The notes under the pieces: model-generated
The model's input: only the letters and a program-made list of their open reading frames with translations
Database searches by the model: none
What the model was told of the DNA's origin: nothing
Translations under genes and position numbers: made by a program
Assembly: GCF_003026285.1 (NCBI RefSeq)
Contig: NZ_PYOD01000019.1
Coordinates: 25,957-89,956 of the forward strand
DNA: 64,000 nucleotides
Direction: 5' to 3'
Source of the DNA: Photobacterium profundum
GTDB lineage: Bacteria; Pseudomonadota; Gammaproteobacteria; Enterobacterales; Vibrionaceae
Part shown: positions 34,290-43,730 of the stretch, one piece after another
How positions within the stretch are numbered: position 1 is the stretch's first letter
How the letters are laid out: each line of letters starts with the position of its first letter

Positions 34290-36290
34290 TTAACGTTGAG
34301 CGTTAACTAAATCCGCTGTAATATCGACAGCTTCATCAAGGTAAGCATCTGGTGACTCATAATCTTTCGGCACATCTTCCAGTGTAGCAAAAGGTTTTTT
34401 ACCTAAAACTTTCTGGCGCTTATTCAAACGTGCTAATCGTTTACTGTCTGCTTTATCCTGTTCCGCAATACGCGTTTTCTCATTCAAAGAAATGGTATTA
34501 ATATCTTTATCCTTTTTGTACTCTTGAATGTCATCAAGAATAAAACCGAATTCCATATCTTTACTTATGCGTTGCTCATGCTTCGCTTTTAAAGAAGGCA
34601 ATATTGGGGAATAATTAGTTAACTTTTGATAGCTTGCAGGTTTAATGCTATCCCAAGGTAATGCGTTATCTTCAACGCTCTCACCCGTTTCAGCTGGATC
34701 TACTGCTGTTGGGAAAGCAATATCAGGTACAACACCTAAATTCTGAGTACTACCACCGTTGATACGATAGAACTTTTGAATTGTATATTGGACATGACCT
34801 AAAGGCTTATCAAACAAATCATAAATATGATTCAGTGAACGGTGCTGCTGAACAGTACCCTTACCAAAAGATTGTTCACCAAGTACAACAGCTCGACCAT
34901 AGTCTTGTGTTGCTGCGGCAAAAATTTCAGATGCAGATGCACTGTATCGATTTTGCAGTACGGTTAATGGCCCATCAAAATAAACGCGATCATCAGAATC
35001 TCCATTTACTTTTACACGGCCATAACTGTCACGAACTTGAACAACCGGACCACTGTTTATAAATAAACCGGTTAATGCTGTTGCCTCTGTAAGCGCACCA
35101 CCACCGTTATTACGAAGATCGATAACCACACCATCGACTTGAGATTCGTTTAGTTTTGCGATCTCTTTTTTCGTGTCTTCAGCCAAACCAACATAGAAAC
35201 TAGGTACTTCAATGACACCTACTTTCTTGCTGCCAACTGTTTTCACTTCAGATTTTACAGCTCTATCTTCCAAACGGATTTTATCACGCACAATCGTTAC
35301 ATCGTAACTTTTGGCATTCTTTCCTTCCGGAAGAATCTCAAGTTTAACCTTGCTACCTTTAGGGCCTTTAATCAACTGAACAACATCATCTAGACGCCAA
35401 CCAATAACATCGACAACGCTCTTTCCGTCTTGTGCAACACCAATAATTCGGTCGCCTGCTGCAAGTTTTTTAGAGGATGAAGCCGGGCCACCAGCGACAA
35501 GTGAGCGAATAACAGTATAATCATCAACTACTTGAAGCACAGCACCGATCCCTTCCAAAGATAGGTTCATCTCTGATTGGAATTGTTCTGCATTACGAGG
35601 AGATAAATAACTGGTATGCGGATCAACTTCACGTGCAAATGCATTCATGTAAATTTGAAATACATCTTCACTATGCGTTTGTGTGAGACGCTTTAGTGCA
35701 TTGTTATAACGCTTGCTCAAGGTTTCTTTAATTTCTTTCCAATCTTTATCTGCAAGTTTCAAATTTAACGCATCGTATTTTACACGTTGGCGCCAAATTT
35801 CATTCAATGCATTACGATCTGCAGCCCAATCCAACTCTGAACGATCGACAACAAAGTCATCATTAGTATCGAATTTAATTTCGTTATCTAGCAATGTTAA
35901 CGCGTATTGATAGCGATCATAACGACGTTGAAGCACTTTATTGAAAATTTCAAAAGCCCCCGATGTATCACCGACTTTAAGTTGGTCATCGAGTTGGTTT
36001 TGCCATTTTTCAAGTAGCCTAACATCAGCCGCAGTAAGGAAGCTTTTGTTGAAGTCCAACATTTCGATATAACGATCGAACATGTCAGAAGAAAATTGAT
36101 CATCAAGAGAGAATTGCTTGTAGTGCGAACGTGTAAACCGCGAAGCAACCCTTTTACTTGCCGTAGCATGCTGCTTTTCAGGCGCAAGTTGTGGCAAATC
36201 ACTTAATGAATACTTAGCCTCTAGGGCTTGCGCTGAGGCTGCCAGCATCATGCCAGCAGCGATCAGGGAAAAACGGAATCGACAGTTCAT
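34290..36290 (-). CDS. prc: Prc (Tsp), periplasmic tail-specific protease
   Basis: Prc degrades periplasmic proteins with nonpolar C-termini and trims PBP3. The 666 residues (E. coli 682) have a signal peptide (to about 22, SAQA), an N-terminal helical domain, a PDZ domain (about 236-325, LEGIGAVLQ) and the S41 peptidase core GVVIDLRNNGGGALTEA. The catalytic Ser452 (NRYSASASE) and Lys477 (GEQSFGKGTV) fall at the same numbers as in E. coli. It follows proQ by 17 bp on the same strand, as in enterobacteria, so the two form an operon. Confidence 0.95.
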   Translation of the reverse strand: MNCRFRFSLIAAGMMLAASAQALEAKYSLSDLPQLAPEKQHATASKRVASRFTRSHYKQFSLDDQFSSDMFDRYIEMLDFNKSFLTAADVRLLEKWQNQLDDQLKVGDTSGAFEIFNKVLQRRYDRYQYALTLLDNEIKFDTNDDFVVDRSELDWAADRNALNEIWRQRVKYDALNLKLADKDWKEIKETLSKRYNNALKRLTQTHSEDVFQIYMNAFAREVDPHTSYLSPRNAEQFQSEMNLSLEGIGAVLQVVDDYTVIRSLVAGGPASSSKKLAAGDRIIGVAQDGKSVVDVIGWRLDDVVQLIKGPKGSKVKLEILPEGKNAKSYDVTIVRDKIRLEDRAVKSEVKTVGSKKVGVIEVPSFYVGLAEDTKKEIAKLNESQVDGVVIDLRNNGGGALTEATALTGLFINSGPVVQVRDSYGRVKVNGDSDDRVYFDGPLTVLQNRYSASASEIFAAATQDYGRAVVLGEQSFGKGTVQQHRSLNHIYDLFDKPLGHVQYTIQKFYRINGGSTQNLGVVPDIAFPTAVDPAETGESVEDNALPWDSIKPASYQKLTNYSPILPSLKAKHEQRISKDMEFGFILDDIQEYKKDKDINTISLNEKTRIAEQDKADSKRLARLNKRQKVLGKKPFATLEDVPKDYESPDAYLDEAVDITADLVNAQR

Positions 36291-36307
36291 GCGTCGAGCA
36301 TTCTCCT

Positions 36308-36952
36308 TTACGAACGCAGGTGCTCCATTTTTACAACCATGGTCAAACCATTAGTTAAACGAACACGCACATCGTCCTTGTTAAATTCAACGATAGATGC
36401 CGGCATGTTACCAGAGCCCATATTCACTAAAACATCGTTGCCAACTTTTACTTCATCAGCTGTTAAAGCACGGGATGTATCTGCAGGCTTTTTATTTAGC
36501 TTAGACGTTTTTGGCTTAGTGTTCTTAGGTTTAGGTGATTTAGCGTGATTTTTATTTGTTTTCGCTTCGCCATCTTTGCTTGCAGCAGCTTTAGCAACTG
36601 CTTGCTCTTTACGACGCGCACGAACTTTAGCTTTGCTTTCTTCAAGGGCTTTTTGTGCGTGTTCTACGTGCTCTTGCTCTAGAACGCCACATTCATTGCC
36701 ATCAAGGTCAACACGGTTTACACCGGCTTTTACTCCATGAAGATAACGCCAAGAAGATGTGTATTGACGTAGTGCAGTACGTAATTGTGTTTTACTGACT
36801 TTTTCATCTTCATTTAAGCGCTCAGCTAAATCTTGGAAGATACCAATTTTAAGTGGCTTAGCTTCACCTTCAATAGTAAAACATTTTGGGAAACGCTCAG
36901 CAATATATGCAATAACTTCTTTACTGTTCGTTAACTTTTCAGAGTTTTCCAT
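36308..36952 (-). CDS. proQ: ProQ, RNA chaperone
   Basis: ProQ is a FinO-domain RNA-binding protein that acts on many sRNAs and mRNA 3' ends. The 214 residues show the FinO-like domain (about 5-120: VIAYIAERFPKCFTIEGEAKPLKIGIFQDL, then QLRTALRQYTSSWRYLHG), a long Lys/Ala-rich linker, and the C-terminal Tudor-like domain (VKVGNDVLVNMGSGNMPASIVEF). I start at the ATG at 36952 behind CAGGAAAC; a start five codons upstream is possible. It is co-directional with prc downstream. Confidence 0.94.
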   Translation of the reverse strand: MENSEKLTNSKEVIAYIAERFPKCFTIEGEAKPLKIGIFQDLAERLNEDEKVSKTQLRTALRQYTSSWRYLHGVKAGVNRVDLDGNECGVLEQEHVEHAQKALEESKAKVRARRKEQAVAKAAASKDGEAKTNKNHAKSPKPKNTKPKTSKLNKKPADTSRALTADEVKVGNDVLVNMGSGNMPASIVEFNKDDVRVRLTNGLTMVVKMEHLRS

Positions 36953-37061
36953 GGAGTTTCCTGACATAAAACGAGAGATCTCGCTGTGTGTACTGTGATC
37001 AAAAAGAAATAGTGTCGCTATTATAGTTACCTAACGATGAAAAACCACCGAAAGCATACAA

Positions 37062-37520
37062 TTAGAGGCTTTTTTGTAGTTCTTTCACAAAAGACACTAG
37101 TCCATCCTCATCATTTTGGTCAAATCTTGACAAACTTGGGCTATCAATATCCAAAACGCCAATCAATTCCCCCTTAATTGTAAGTGGTATTACGATTTCA
37201 GAATTGCTTACGGCGTCACAAGCAATGTGTCCAGGGAAGGCATGCACATCAGAAACACGTTGTACCTTGTTTTCTGAGATAGCTGTTCCACACACACCTC
37301 GCCCTACAGGAATACGAACGCAAGCTACTTTTCCTTGAAATGGACCAAGTACTAACTGGTCACCTTTAAGCAAATAAAAGCCTACCCAGTTAATATCTTC
37401 TAACTCCATATTCAGTAACGCACTAATATTAGAGATATTAGCAATCAGATCTGGCTCTCCATCGGTCAGTGCAATTGCCTGCTGTGTTAATCTTTTATAG
37501 AACGCGCTCTTATTTTCCAT
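37062..37520 (-). CDS. msrC: MsrC, free methionine-(R)-sulfoxide reductase
   Basis: MsrC (YebR) reduces free methionine-R-sulfoxide. The protein is a single GAF domain of 152 residues. The three cysteines of the family are present with the right spacing: Cys67 (VACVRIP), Cys77 (GRGVCGTA) and Cys101 (HIACDAVSNSEIV); Cys101 corresponds to the catalytic one. In E. coli msrC precedes letA/letB directly; here an ABC exporter gene, divergent from msrC, lies between them. Confidence 0.92.
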   Translation of the reverse strand: MENKSAFYKRLTQQAIALTDGEPDLIANISNISALLNMELEDINWVGFYLLKGDQLVLGPFQGKVACVRIPVGRGVCGTAISENKVQRVSDVHAFPGHIACDAVSNSEIVIPLTIKGELIGVLDIDSPSLSRFDQNDEDGLVSFVKELQKSL

Positions 37521-37560
37521 GGCTTACTCCTTATATAGCCGTTAATATAGCCCTCTCACT

Positions 37561-37579
37561 AATAATAGGAATCATTATC
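37561..37579. promoter_or_regulatory. Possible Fur box at the start of the ABC exporter gene
   Basis: AATAATAGGAATCATTATC agrees with the 19-bp Fur consensus GATAATGATAATCATTATC at 15 positions, with the right half perfect. It lies in the short divergent region between msrC and the exporter gene, four bases before the likely GTG start. Confidence 0.35.
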
Positions 37580-37582
37580 ATT

Positions 37583-39412
37583 GTGAAAGATTCTGTAAAC
37601 CAAACTATTAACTGGTCTTGGCTTCTAAAGCAAGCTAAACGTCACCGTCCAAGACTCGTCGCTGCAAATATTATTGCTCTCATCGCAACGTTGGTTAGCG
37701 TGCCAATTCCCCTTCTAATGCCTTTAATGGTTGATGAAGTCTTACTTGATAAACCGGCTGATGGGGTCAAATTCTTAAATTTTTTGTTACCAGAATCACT
37801 CCATGGAGCAACGGGATACATCTTAATGGTGTTGCTCCTTGTGGTATTGATGCGCGTTGTTGGACAGGCGCTTAATATACTGCAAAGTCGGCAGTTTACC
37901 CTCGTCGCAAAAGATATAACTTATAACATTCGTGGTCATCTTCTCGATAAACTGGGACGCATCAGTATGCGTCAATACGAAGAACGCGGCAGTGGCGGTA
38001 TTACTTCGCATCTTATTACTGACGTCGAAACCATCGATAAATTTATTGGTGATACGTTAAGCCGTTTTTTAATCGGCTTGTTAACGGTCATTGGTACAGC
38101 CGTGATTCTACTGTGGTTAAATTGGCAGCTTGGGTTACTCATCCTACTTGTTAACCCTGTCGTGGTTTACGCTTCTCGGTTAATGGGCAATCGCGTAAAA
38201 AACCTGAAGAAGAAAGAAAACCAAGCATTTGAAAAATTCCAACAGCGCCTTGTTGAAACGCTTGAGGGTCTATACCAGTTACGCGCATCTAACCGTGAGC
38301 GTGAATTTCTTGCCCAGTTAAAATCGAACGCAAATGACATACGTCACAATGCGGACAAATACGCTTGGCAATCAGAAGCCGCTGGTCGCGTTTCTTTTTT
38401 ACTCTTTTTATTAGGCTTTGAGCTATTCCGCGCTGCTGCCATGTTGATGGTGTTGTTCAGTGATTTATCAATTGGTCAGATGTTTGCTGTGTTTGGCTAC
38501 CTATGGTTTATGTTAGGCCCCGTGCAAGAGCTACTAGGTATTCAGTTTGCTTGGTACAGTGCTTCAGCCGCAATGCAACGCTTAAACAACGTATTAGTGT
38601 TAGAAGAAGAAGTGCGCCCAATACCAAAAGTGAACCCATTCGTCGACGGTGAAACATTACAGATCGAAGTGAAAAAGCTACATTTCGCCTACGATGAGGA
38701 TAAGGAAGTATTACACGATCTGAATTTAGTTATTCCGGCAGGGAAAAGAGTGGCGTTAGTCGGCTCTTCAGGTGGCGGTAAATCAACGTTGATTCAATTA
38801 CTATTGGGCATTTATCAGAAAAATACTGGGGATATCTTAATTAATAACCATCCTATTGAAGATGTTGGTTACGACAACCTTCGAAACAAGATGGCGGTAG
38901 TATTACAGCACCCTGTATTATTTAATGATACGTTAAGGCAGAATTTAACGTTAGGTGCTGATTATACTGATGAGCAATTGTGGTTAGCATTAGACATAGC
39001 CCAATTAACCGATGTTACTGAGCGCCTAACCAATGGCTTAGACACTGAAATTGGCCGTCAAGGTATTCGCTTATCTGGTGGGCAGCGACAACGTCTTGCT
39101 ATTGCACGTATGGTCTTGTCTGATCCTGAGTTTGTTATCCTTGATGAAGCAACATCAGCTTTAGACACTGCAACAGAGGCTGCGCTACATACTGCTTTGA
39201 ATGAATTTTTAGTCGGCAAAACAACACTCATTGTTGCACACCGTTTATCTGCGGTTAAGCAAGCTGATTTAATATACGTGCTGGAAGATGGACAAGTAAG
39301 TCAGACAGGTACGCATAAAGAACTTGTTAATGAGAAAGGCTTATACCAAACTTTATATGGTTCAGTGCAATCACCTGATGAAAAACAGCAATCAGTGCTG
39401 GTTCAGACTTGA
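37583..39412 (+). CDS. MsbA-type ABC exporter (fused permease-ATPase)
   Basis: A half-transporter of 609 residues that should work as a homodimer in the inner membrane. About 1-310 holds six membrane segments; about 355-590 the ATPase with Walker A GSSGGGKST, signature LSGGQRQR, Walker B VILDEATSALD and H-loop VAHRLS. The substrate is unknown; lipid, peptide or siderophore export are all possible. I chose the GTG at 37583 (KDSVNQTINWSWLLKQAKRH); the frame is open further upstream but would overlap msrC. A Fur-like sequence next to the start hints at iron control. Confidence 0.8.
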   Translation: MKDSVNQTINWSWLLKQAKRHRPRLVAANIIALIATLVSVPIPLLMPLMVDEVLLDKPADGVKFLNFLLPESLHGATGYILMVLLLVVLMRVVGQALNILQSRQFTLVAKDITYNIRGHLLDKLGRISMRQYEERGSGGITSHLITDVETIDKFIGDTLSRFLIGLLTVIGTAVILLWLNWQLGLLILLVNPVVVYASRLMGNRVKNLKKKENQAFEKFQQRLVETLEGLYQLRASNREREFLAQLKSNANDIRHNADKYAWQSEAAGRVSFLLFLLGFELFRAAAMLMVLFSDLSIGQMFAVFGYLWFMLGPVQELLGIQFAWYSASAAMQRLNNVLVLEEEVRPIPKVNPFVDGETLQIEVKKLHFAYDEDKEVLHDLNLVIPAGKRVALVGSSGGGKSTLIQLLLGIYQKNTGDILINNHPIEDVGYDNLRNKMAVVLQHPVLFNDTLRQNLTLGADYTDEQLWLALDIAQLTDVTERLTNGLDTEIGRQGIRLSGGQRQRLAIARMVLSDPEFVILDEATSALDTATEAALHTALNEFLVGKTTLIVAHRLSAVKQADLIYVLEDGQVSQTGTHKELVNEKGLYQTLYGSVQSPDEKQQSVLVQT

Positions 39413-39558
39413 TCAATAACAACACCAATAGAAATGGTCAAAAAACGCTCAACCCACAAGTTATTGATCATAAAAAGCTTGATGGTAATACCAGTGAAGA
39501 TAACTTGGCAGTAGCCAGAATGAACTCAAAATAATATAGTGTTCGTTTACAATTGAAT

Positions 39559-39581
39559 AATGGCCTTTAAATAAGGCCATT
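39559..39581 (+). terminator. Terminator between ABC exporter and letA
   Basis: AATGGCCTT / AAGGCCATT stem around TAAAT; weak T-run. Confidence 0.55.
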
Positions 39582-39627
39582 CTCATATACCCGATCCATT
39601 TGGTTTGATATTAAGGATGACATCAAC

Positions 39628-40905
39628 ATGTCGATGGCTCGACGTTGCCTAGGCTGCGACTTATCTATAATGCCCCATGCAGCACCTCGTGGTAAAAGCG
39701 CATATTGCCCACGTTGTAGCACACGTCTTTACCGTGGTGGTAAATGTCGATTTAATGGCGAACTCGCTATCGCTTTAGCTTGTCTCATCCTTTTTGTTCC
39801 AACCCATATTTTTCCGTTAATCACGATACGTTTATTTGGAGTCATGATTCCAGCAACACTCCCGTCTGGTACATTTAGTCTTGCATCAGAATTTCCTGCC
39901 GTTGCGTTTCTTATTTTATTTTGTAGCTCTATTGCCCCTTTATTAGTTAGCCTGTCAGTACTAGGTGCTCAGCTCGCGTTAAAGGTGAAACATTTTCGTT
40001 TATTAAAATCATCTTTATGGATACTCACCCACTTAAAACATTGGGCAATGTACGATGTATTCTTAGTTAGCCTGGCAATAGCATGTTTCAAAGTACAAGA
40101 TTATGCCGACATCTACGTAGGACCCGGTTTATATTGTTTGGTTATCTTGCAGGTGTTGATGTCTTTACTTATTACTCGTGTTAGCCCAAACCGTTATTGG
40201 GAGTCATGGCAACCAGAAAAAGATCATCCTACGTTTAAGACGATTCGACCTTTAGCTGACGAACGGGCTAAAAGTGATAATGAATGTACAAATCCAATAA
40301 ATACTCAGGTACAAACACTGGAAGAGATTCATTGTGAAACATGCCACATGACACAGGCTTATTCTTCACACTGCCTTCGCTGTAATTCGCTATTGCATCA
40401 CCGTAAACCAATGTCAATTCAAAGAACGTGGGCGTTTTTAATTGCGGCGACAGTCTTTATTTTCCCTGCAAACTTGTACCCTATTTCTATATTTTTGAAT
40501 AACGGAAAAAGAGCAGAAGACACGATTTTTTCAGGTGTTGCATATTTAGTGAAAACCGACATGACGGGTATAGCAATCATTATCTTTATTGCCAGTATTG
40601 TTGTACCCGTCGCTAAGATATTAGGCATGGCTTACATCCTGCTTTGTATCCAATTTAAACGCAGTATATATCACAAGCAACGCATGCATGCTTTTCGTGT
40701 TATTCAATGGGTAGGCAAATGGTCAGTAATGGATTTATTTGTTATCTCCCTCATGGTGACGCTGATCGACCGTGGACAAATTCTGGACTTTACTCCTGGG
40801 CCTGGCGCTATTGCGTTTGGGGTGGTAGTGGTCTTAACAATGTTAGCAGTAGAAAACTTAGATTCTCGCCTGATATGGGACAACTATGAACAACGGACAA
40901 AATAA
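39628..40905 (+). CDS. letA: LetA (YebS), PqiA-type inner-membrane protein
   Basis: LetA pairs with the MCE tunnel protein LetB in lipid traffic between the membranes. The 425 residues contain two PqiA halves, each with a zinc-ribbon-like cysteine set (CLGCDLSIMP and CPRCSTRLY near the start; CETCHMTQ and CLRCNSLL in the middle) followed by four membrane segments. AAGGATG lies upstream of the ATG. It overlaps letB by 20 bp, showing translational coupling. The order letA-letB-rsmF is that of E. coli. Confidence 0.92.
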   Translation: MSMARRCLGCDLSIMPHAAPRGKSAYCPRCSTRLYRGGKCRFNGELAIALACLILFVPTHIFPLITIRLFGVMIPATLPSGTFSLASEFPAVAFLILFCSSIAPLLVSLSVLGAQLALKVKHFRLLKSSLWILTHLKHWAMYDVFLVSLAIACFKVQDYADIYVGPGLYCLVILQVLMSLLITRVSPNRYWESWQPEKDHPTFKTIRPLADERAKSDNECTNPINTQVQTLEEIHCETCHMTQAYSSHCLRCNSLLHHRKPMSIQRTWAFLIAATVFIFPANLYPISIFLNNGKRAEDTIFSGVAYLVKTDMTGIAIIIFIASIVVPVAKILGMAYILLCIQFKRSIYHKQRMHAFRVIQWVGKWSVMDLFVISLMVTLIDRGQILDFTPGPGAIAFGVVVVLTMLAVENLDSRLIWDNYEQRTK

Positions 40906-43513
40906 CCAACAACCCGAAGCGGTAGATATACGCCGCGACCGTGGATTATCCCCTTTATGGCTACTGCCCCTACTTGCACTTGTGCTGGCGGGATGGCTCG
41001 TATTTAAAGCGGTGAATGACGCTGGTGAACGTATTCAAATCCACTTTAACGATGCTGCTGGCTTAATTGCAGGTAGAACAACCATTCGTTATCAAGGTCT
41101 TGAAGTCGGTATTGTTCGTGATGTGAACTTATCAGAAGATCTCCAAAGTATTTATGTCGATGCAGATATTTACCCTAAAGCCGTGCAAACATTAAAAGAA
41201 AACACGCGTTTTTGGTTAGTCAAACCTAAAGCATCAATCACAGGTATTTCAGGGTTAGATGCTTTGGTGTCAGGTAATTACATTGCCTTGCAACCAGGGG
41301 AAGGCAAAACCACCAATAAATTTACCGCGCTTGATACCCAACCTGCCGATACACCTTTGGGAGAAGGGTTAACCTTGCAGTTACGCTCACCTGATCTTGG
41401 CTCCGTCAGTATTGGCTCGCAAGTCTTTTATAAAAAAATCCCTGTCGGTGAAGTGTATAACTACACGCTAAGTGAGAACCGAAAGCAGGTATTAATTGAT
41501 GTCACTATCAAACCACAATATTCAGAGCTGATAACCAATAAAAGTCGATTCTGGAATGTCAGTGGCATGAGTGCCAACATTGGTTTTAATGGTGTTGATG
41601 TTCAATTCGAGAGCCTATCTGCCATGATTGGTGGTGCGATTGCCTTTGACTCTCCCGATGAAGGCGTTGCTATCGATCCCAATCATCTATTTCGCTTATA
41701 TCCAGACTTGAATACTGCAGGTCGTGGTATTGCCATAAAAGTTGAATTACCTGACGGTAATAACATCAGCACAAGTGGCGCGCCTATTATCTATCGTGGA
41801 TTAGAGATCGGTAAAATTTCAAGCCTTCGCCTTGATAAAGAAACCAATAAAATTGTTGCTAATGCAGCAATCGAGCCAAGCATGAGTGACTTGCTAAATA
41901 CGGGCTCTCGCTTGCTATTAGAAGAAGCTGAATTGTCTTTAAATGGAGTTAAGAATATTGGTAACCTTATTCGCGGTAACTTCTTAACCTTAATACCAGG
42001 TGAAGGCGAAAAGGCGCGAATGTTCAAAGCTATAACACAAGACCAGCTACAGGAACAGCAACCGGGTACTGTTAGCTTCGCGTTGTATGCCAATAACAGC
42101 TACGGTATAGAGCGAGGTTCTAAGCTTCGTCACCGCGGTTTAGATGTAGGCCGAGTGAAGAAAGTCTCTTTTGAAGGCAATAGAGTGCGCTTCGATGTTA
42201 TTGTTCGTCCTCAATACACATCCCTTGTGCGCTCTAACAGTCGGTTCTTTATTGACGGTGGTATTCAAGCAAGCATCAGTGCAAAAGGCATCGACGTATC
42301 AATGCCACCTGCCGATCAACTGATCAGTAATGGTATTAGCTTTACCTCATCGGGCTCTAAGAGTATTCAAAATAGTTACCCTCTTTACGAAAATAAGCGT
42401 CTGTCTAACCTTGCCGCTGATAACCAACGCGGATTCGCTAAATACTCGCTCTTTGCCGATGAATTACCGCCCGTTTCAGAGGGTAGCCCTATTCTTTATC
42501 GTAACCTACAAGTTGGTGAAGTGACTGGCTATGCCCTGGTACGTGACGGTGTAACCGTGTCATTTAAGATTGAGAATAAATATCGTCATTTAATCACTCC
42601 GAGTACGGTTTTTTGGAATCGTTCAGGGGTGGAAATCGAAGCTGGGTTAGATGGAGTTAAAGTTAAAGCCGACCCTATTAGTACACTCATTAAAGGGGGT
42701 ATCGCATTTGATGATATTGCCGGTGTCACAAATAAGGCAGGTTCGAAATTCAAATTGTATCCAAGCTTAAGTGACGCTCAGAACTTTGGCTTATTAGTTA
42801 CCCTAACAGCACCAGATGCACGTTCTGTATCGAAAAATGCAGACATCCGTTATCAAGGTATTAATGTGGGCAAGGTTGTTAGTATCGAGCCTAATTTTGA
42901 GCTGGCTAATGTACAGATAAAAGCGCGCTTATTCCCTAAATACGCCAAGATTTTGGCAAAATCAGACAGCTACTTCTGGACAGTCACCCCCAAATTAAGC
43001 CTGTCAGGTGCAAAAAACTTAGATTCATTATTAAACAGCTATATTGCTGTGCAACCAGGTGATGGCGCTTATTCCCAAACGTTTAACTTGGGTACAGCAG
43101 AACTGATTTCATCAGGTTTAACATTGATTCTGGAAAGTGAAGACCGAGGCTCAGTGAGTGAAGGCACTCCACTTCTTTACCGTGATATTCAAGTTGGCCA
43201 AGTAATCAAAGTATCTCTAGGTGATTTATCTGACCGCGTATTGATTAAAATCCAAATTGAAAAGGAATACAGCCACCTTATTCGTACCGATACCGTGTTC
43301 TGGAATACCTCCGGCGTTGATTTCACCATCGGCTTAACAGGTGCCAAAATACAAACAGGTACCGTTGATAGTTTACTGCGTGGTGGTATTTCTTTTGCCA
43401 CACCAGAAGAACAACCTTTATCACCGCTTGCTAAACAAGAAGATCATTTCTTGCTACATAGAGAAGCTGACGACAGATGGAAAACATGGCGTACCGCCAT
43501 TCCTCGTGACTAG
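40886..43513 (+). CDS. letB: LetB (YebT), seven-MCE-domain lipid tunnel protein
   Basis: LetB stacks seven rings of MCE domains into a tunnel across the periplasm. The protein has 875 residues (E. coli 877), an N-terminal membrane anchor (about 24-40, LWLLPLLALVLAGWLVF), and I count seven MCE repeats, each with the pattern G-x-x-I-x-Y-R/Q-G/N-L-x-V-G (for example IRYQGLEVG, LRHRGLDVG, ILYRNLQVG, IRYQGINVG). The repeated look of this stretch is domain repetition, not DNA repeats. It is coupled to letA and followed by a terminator. Confidence 0.94.
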   Translation: MNNGQNNQQPEAVDIRRDRGLSPLWLLPLLALVLAGWLVFKAVNDAGERIQIHFNDAAGLIAGRTTIRYQGLEVGIVRDVNLSEDLQSIYVDADIYPKAVQTLKENTRFWLVKPKASITGISGLDALVSGNYIALQPGEGKTTNKFTALDTQPADTPLGEGLTLQLRSPDLGSVSIGSQVFYKKIPVGEVYNYTLSENRKQVLIDVTIKPQYSELITNKSRFWNVSGMSANIGFNGVDVQFESLSAMIGGAIAFDSPDEGVAIDPNHLFRLYPDLNTAGRGIAIKVELPDGNNISTSGAPIIYRGLEIGKISSLRLDKETNKIVANAAIEPSMSDLLNTGSRLLLEEAELSLNGVKNIGNLIRGNFLTLIPGEGEKARMFKAITQDQLQEQQPGTVSFALYANNSYGIERGSKLRHRGLDVGRVKKVSFEGNRVRFDVIVRPQYTSLVRSNSRFFIDGGIQASISAKGIDVSMPPADQLISNGISFTSSGSKSIQNSYPLYENKRLSNLAADNQRGFAKYSLFADELPPVSEGSPILYRNLQVGEVTGYALVRDGVTVSFKIENKYRHLITPSTVFWNRSGVEIEAGLDGVKVKADPISTLIKGGIAFDDIAGVTNKAGSKFKLYPSLSDAQNFGLLVTLTAPDARSVSKNADIRYQGINVGKVVSIEPNFELANVQIKARLFPKYAKILAKSDSYFWTVTPKLSLSGAKNLDSLLNSYIAVQPGDGAYSQTFNLGTAELISSGLTLILESEDRGSVSEGTPLLYRDIQVGQVIKVSLGDLSDRVLIKIQIEKEYSHLIRTDTVFWNTSGVDFTIGLTGAKIQTGTVDSLLRGGISFATPEEQPLSPLAKQEDHFLLHREADDRWKTWRTAIPRD

Positions 43514-43550
43514 TAGCACCTAGCTGTTATAACGATGTGATTTTTGATTT

Positions 43551-43577
43551 AAGGAGCGCTTTTGCGCTCCTTTCTTT
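43551..43577 (+). terminator. letAB terminator
   Basis: AAGGAGCGC / GCGCTCCTT stem with a TTTT loop, then TCTTTTT. Confidence 0.85.
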
Positions 43578-43730
43578 TTAGAATTGGTATAACGATATTT
43601 TTCACTTAACGCTATCTTTTTAATCCTACCTAGCTTGATTAAAAACCTGTTCAATCAAGCTTGAACGTTCGATTATTCCTACTATTTGGTATAGAATCTC
43701 GCCCCATTGCTAGTTAATCGAGATAGTCTC

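Noticed and set aside
40886..43513. Periodic similarity within letB as DNA repeats or a CRISPR-like array
   Set aside because: The period is about 350 bp and follows the seven MCE protein domains; nucleotide identity between units is low.
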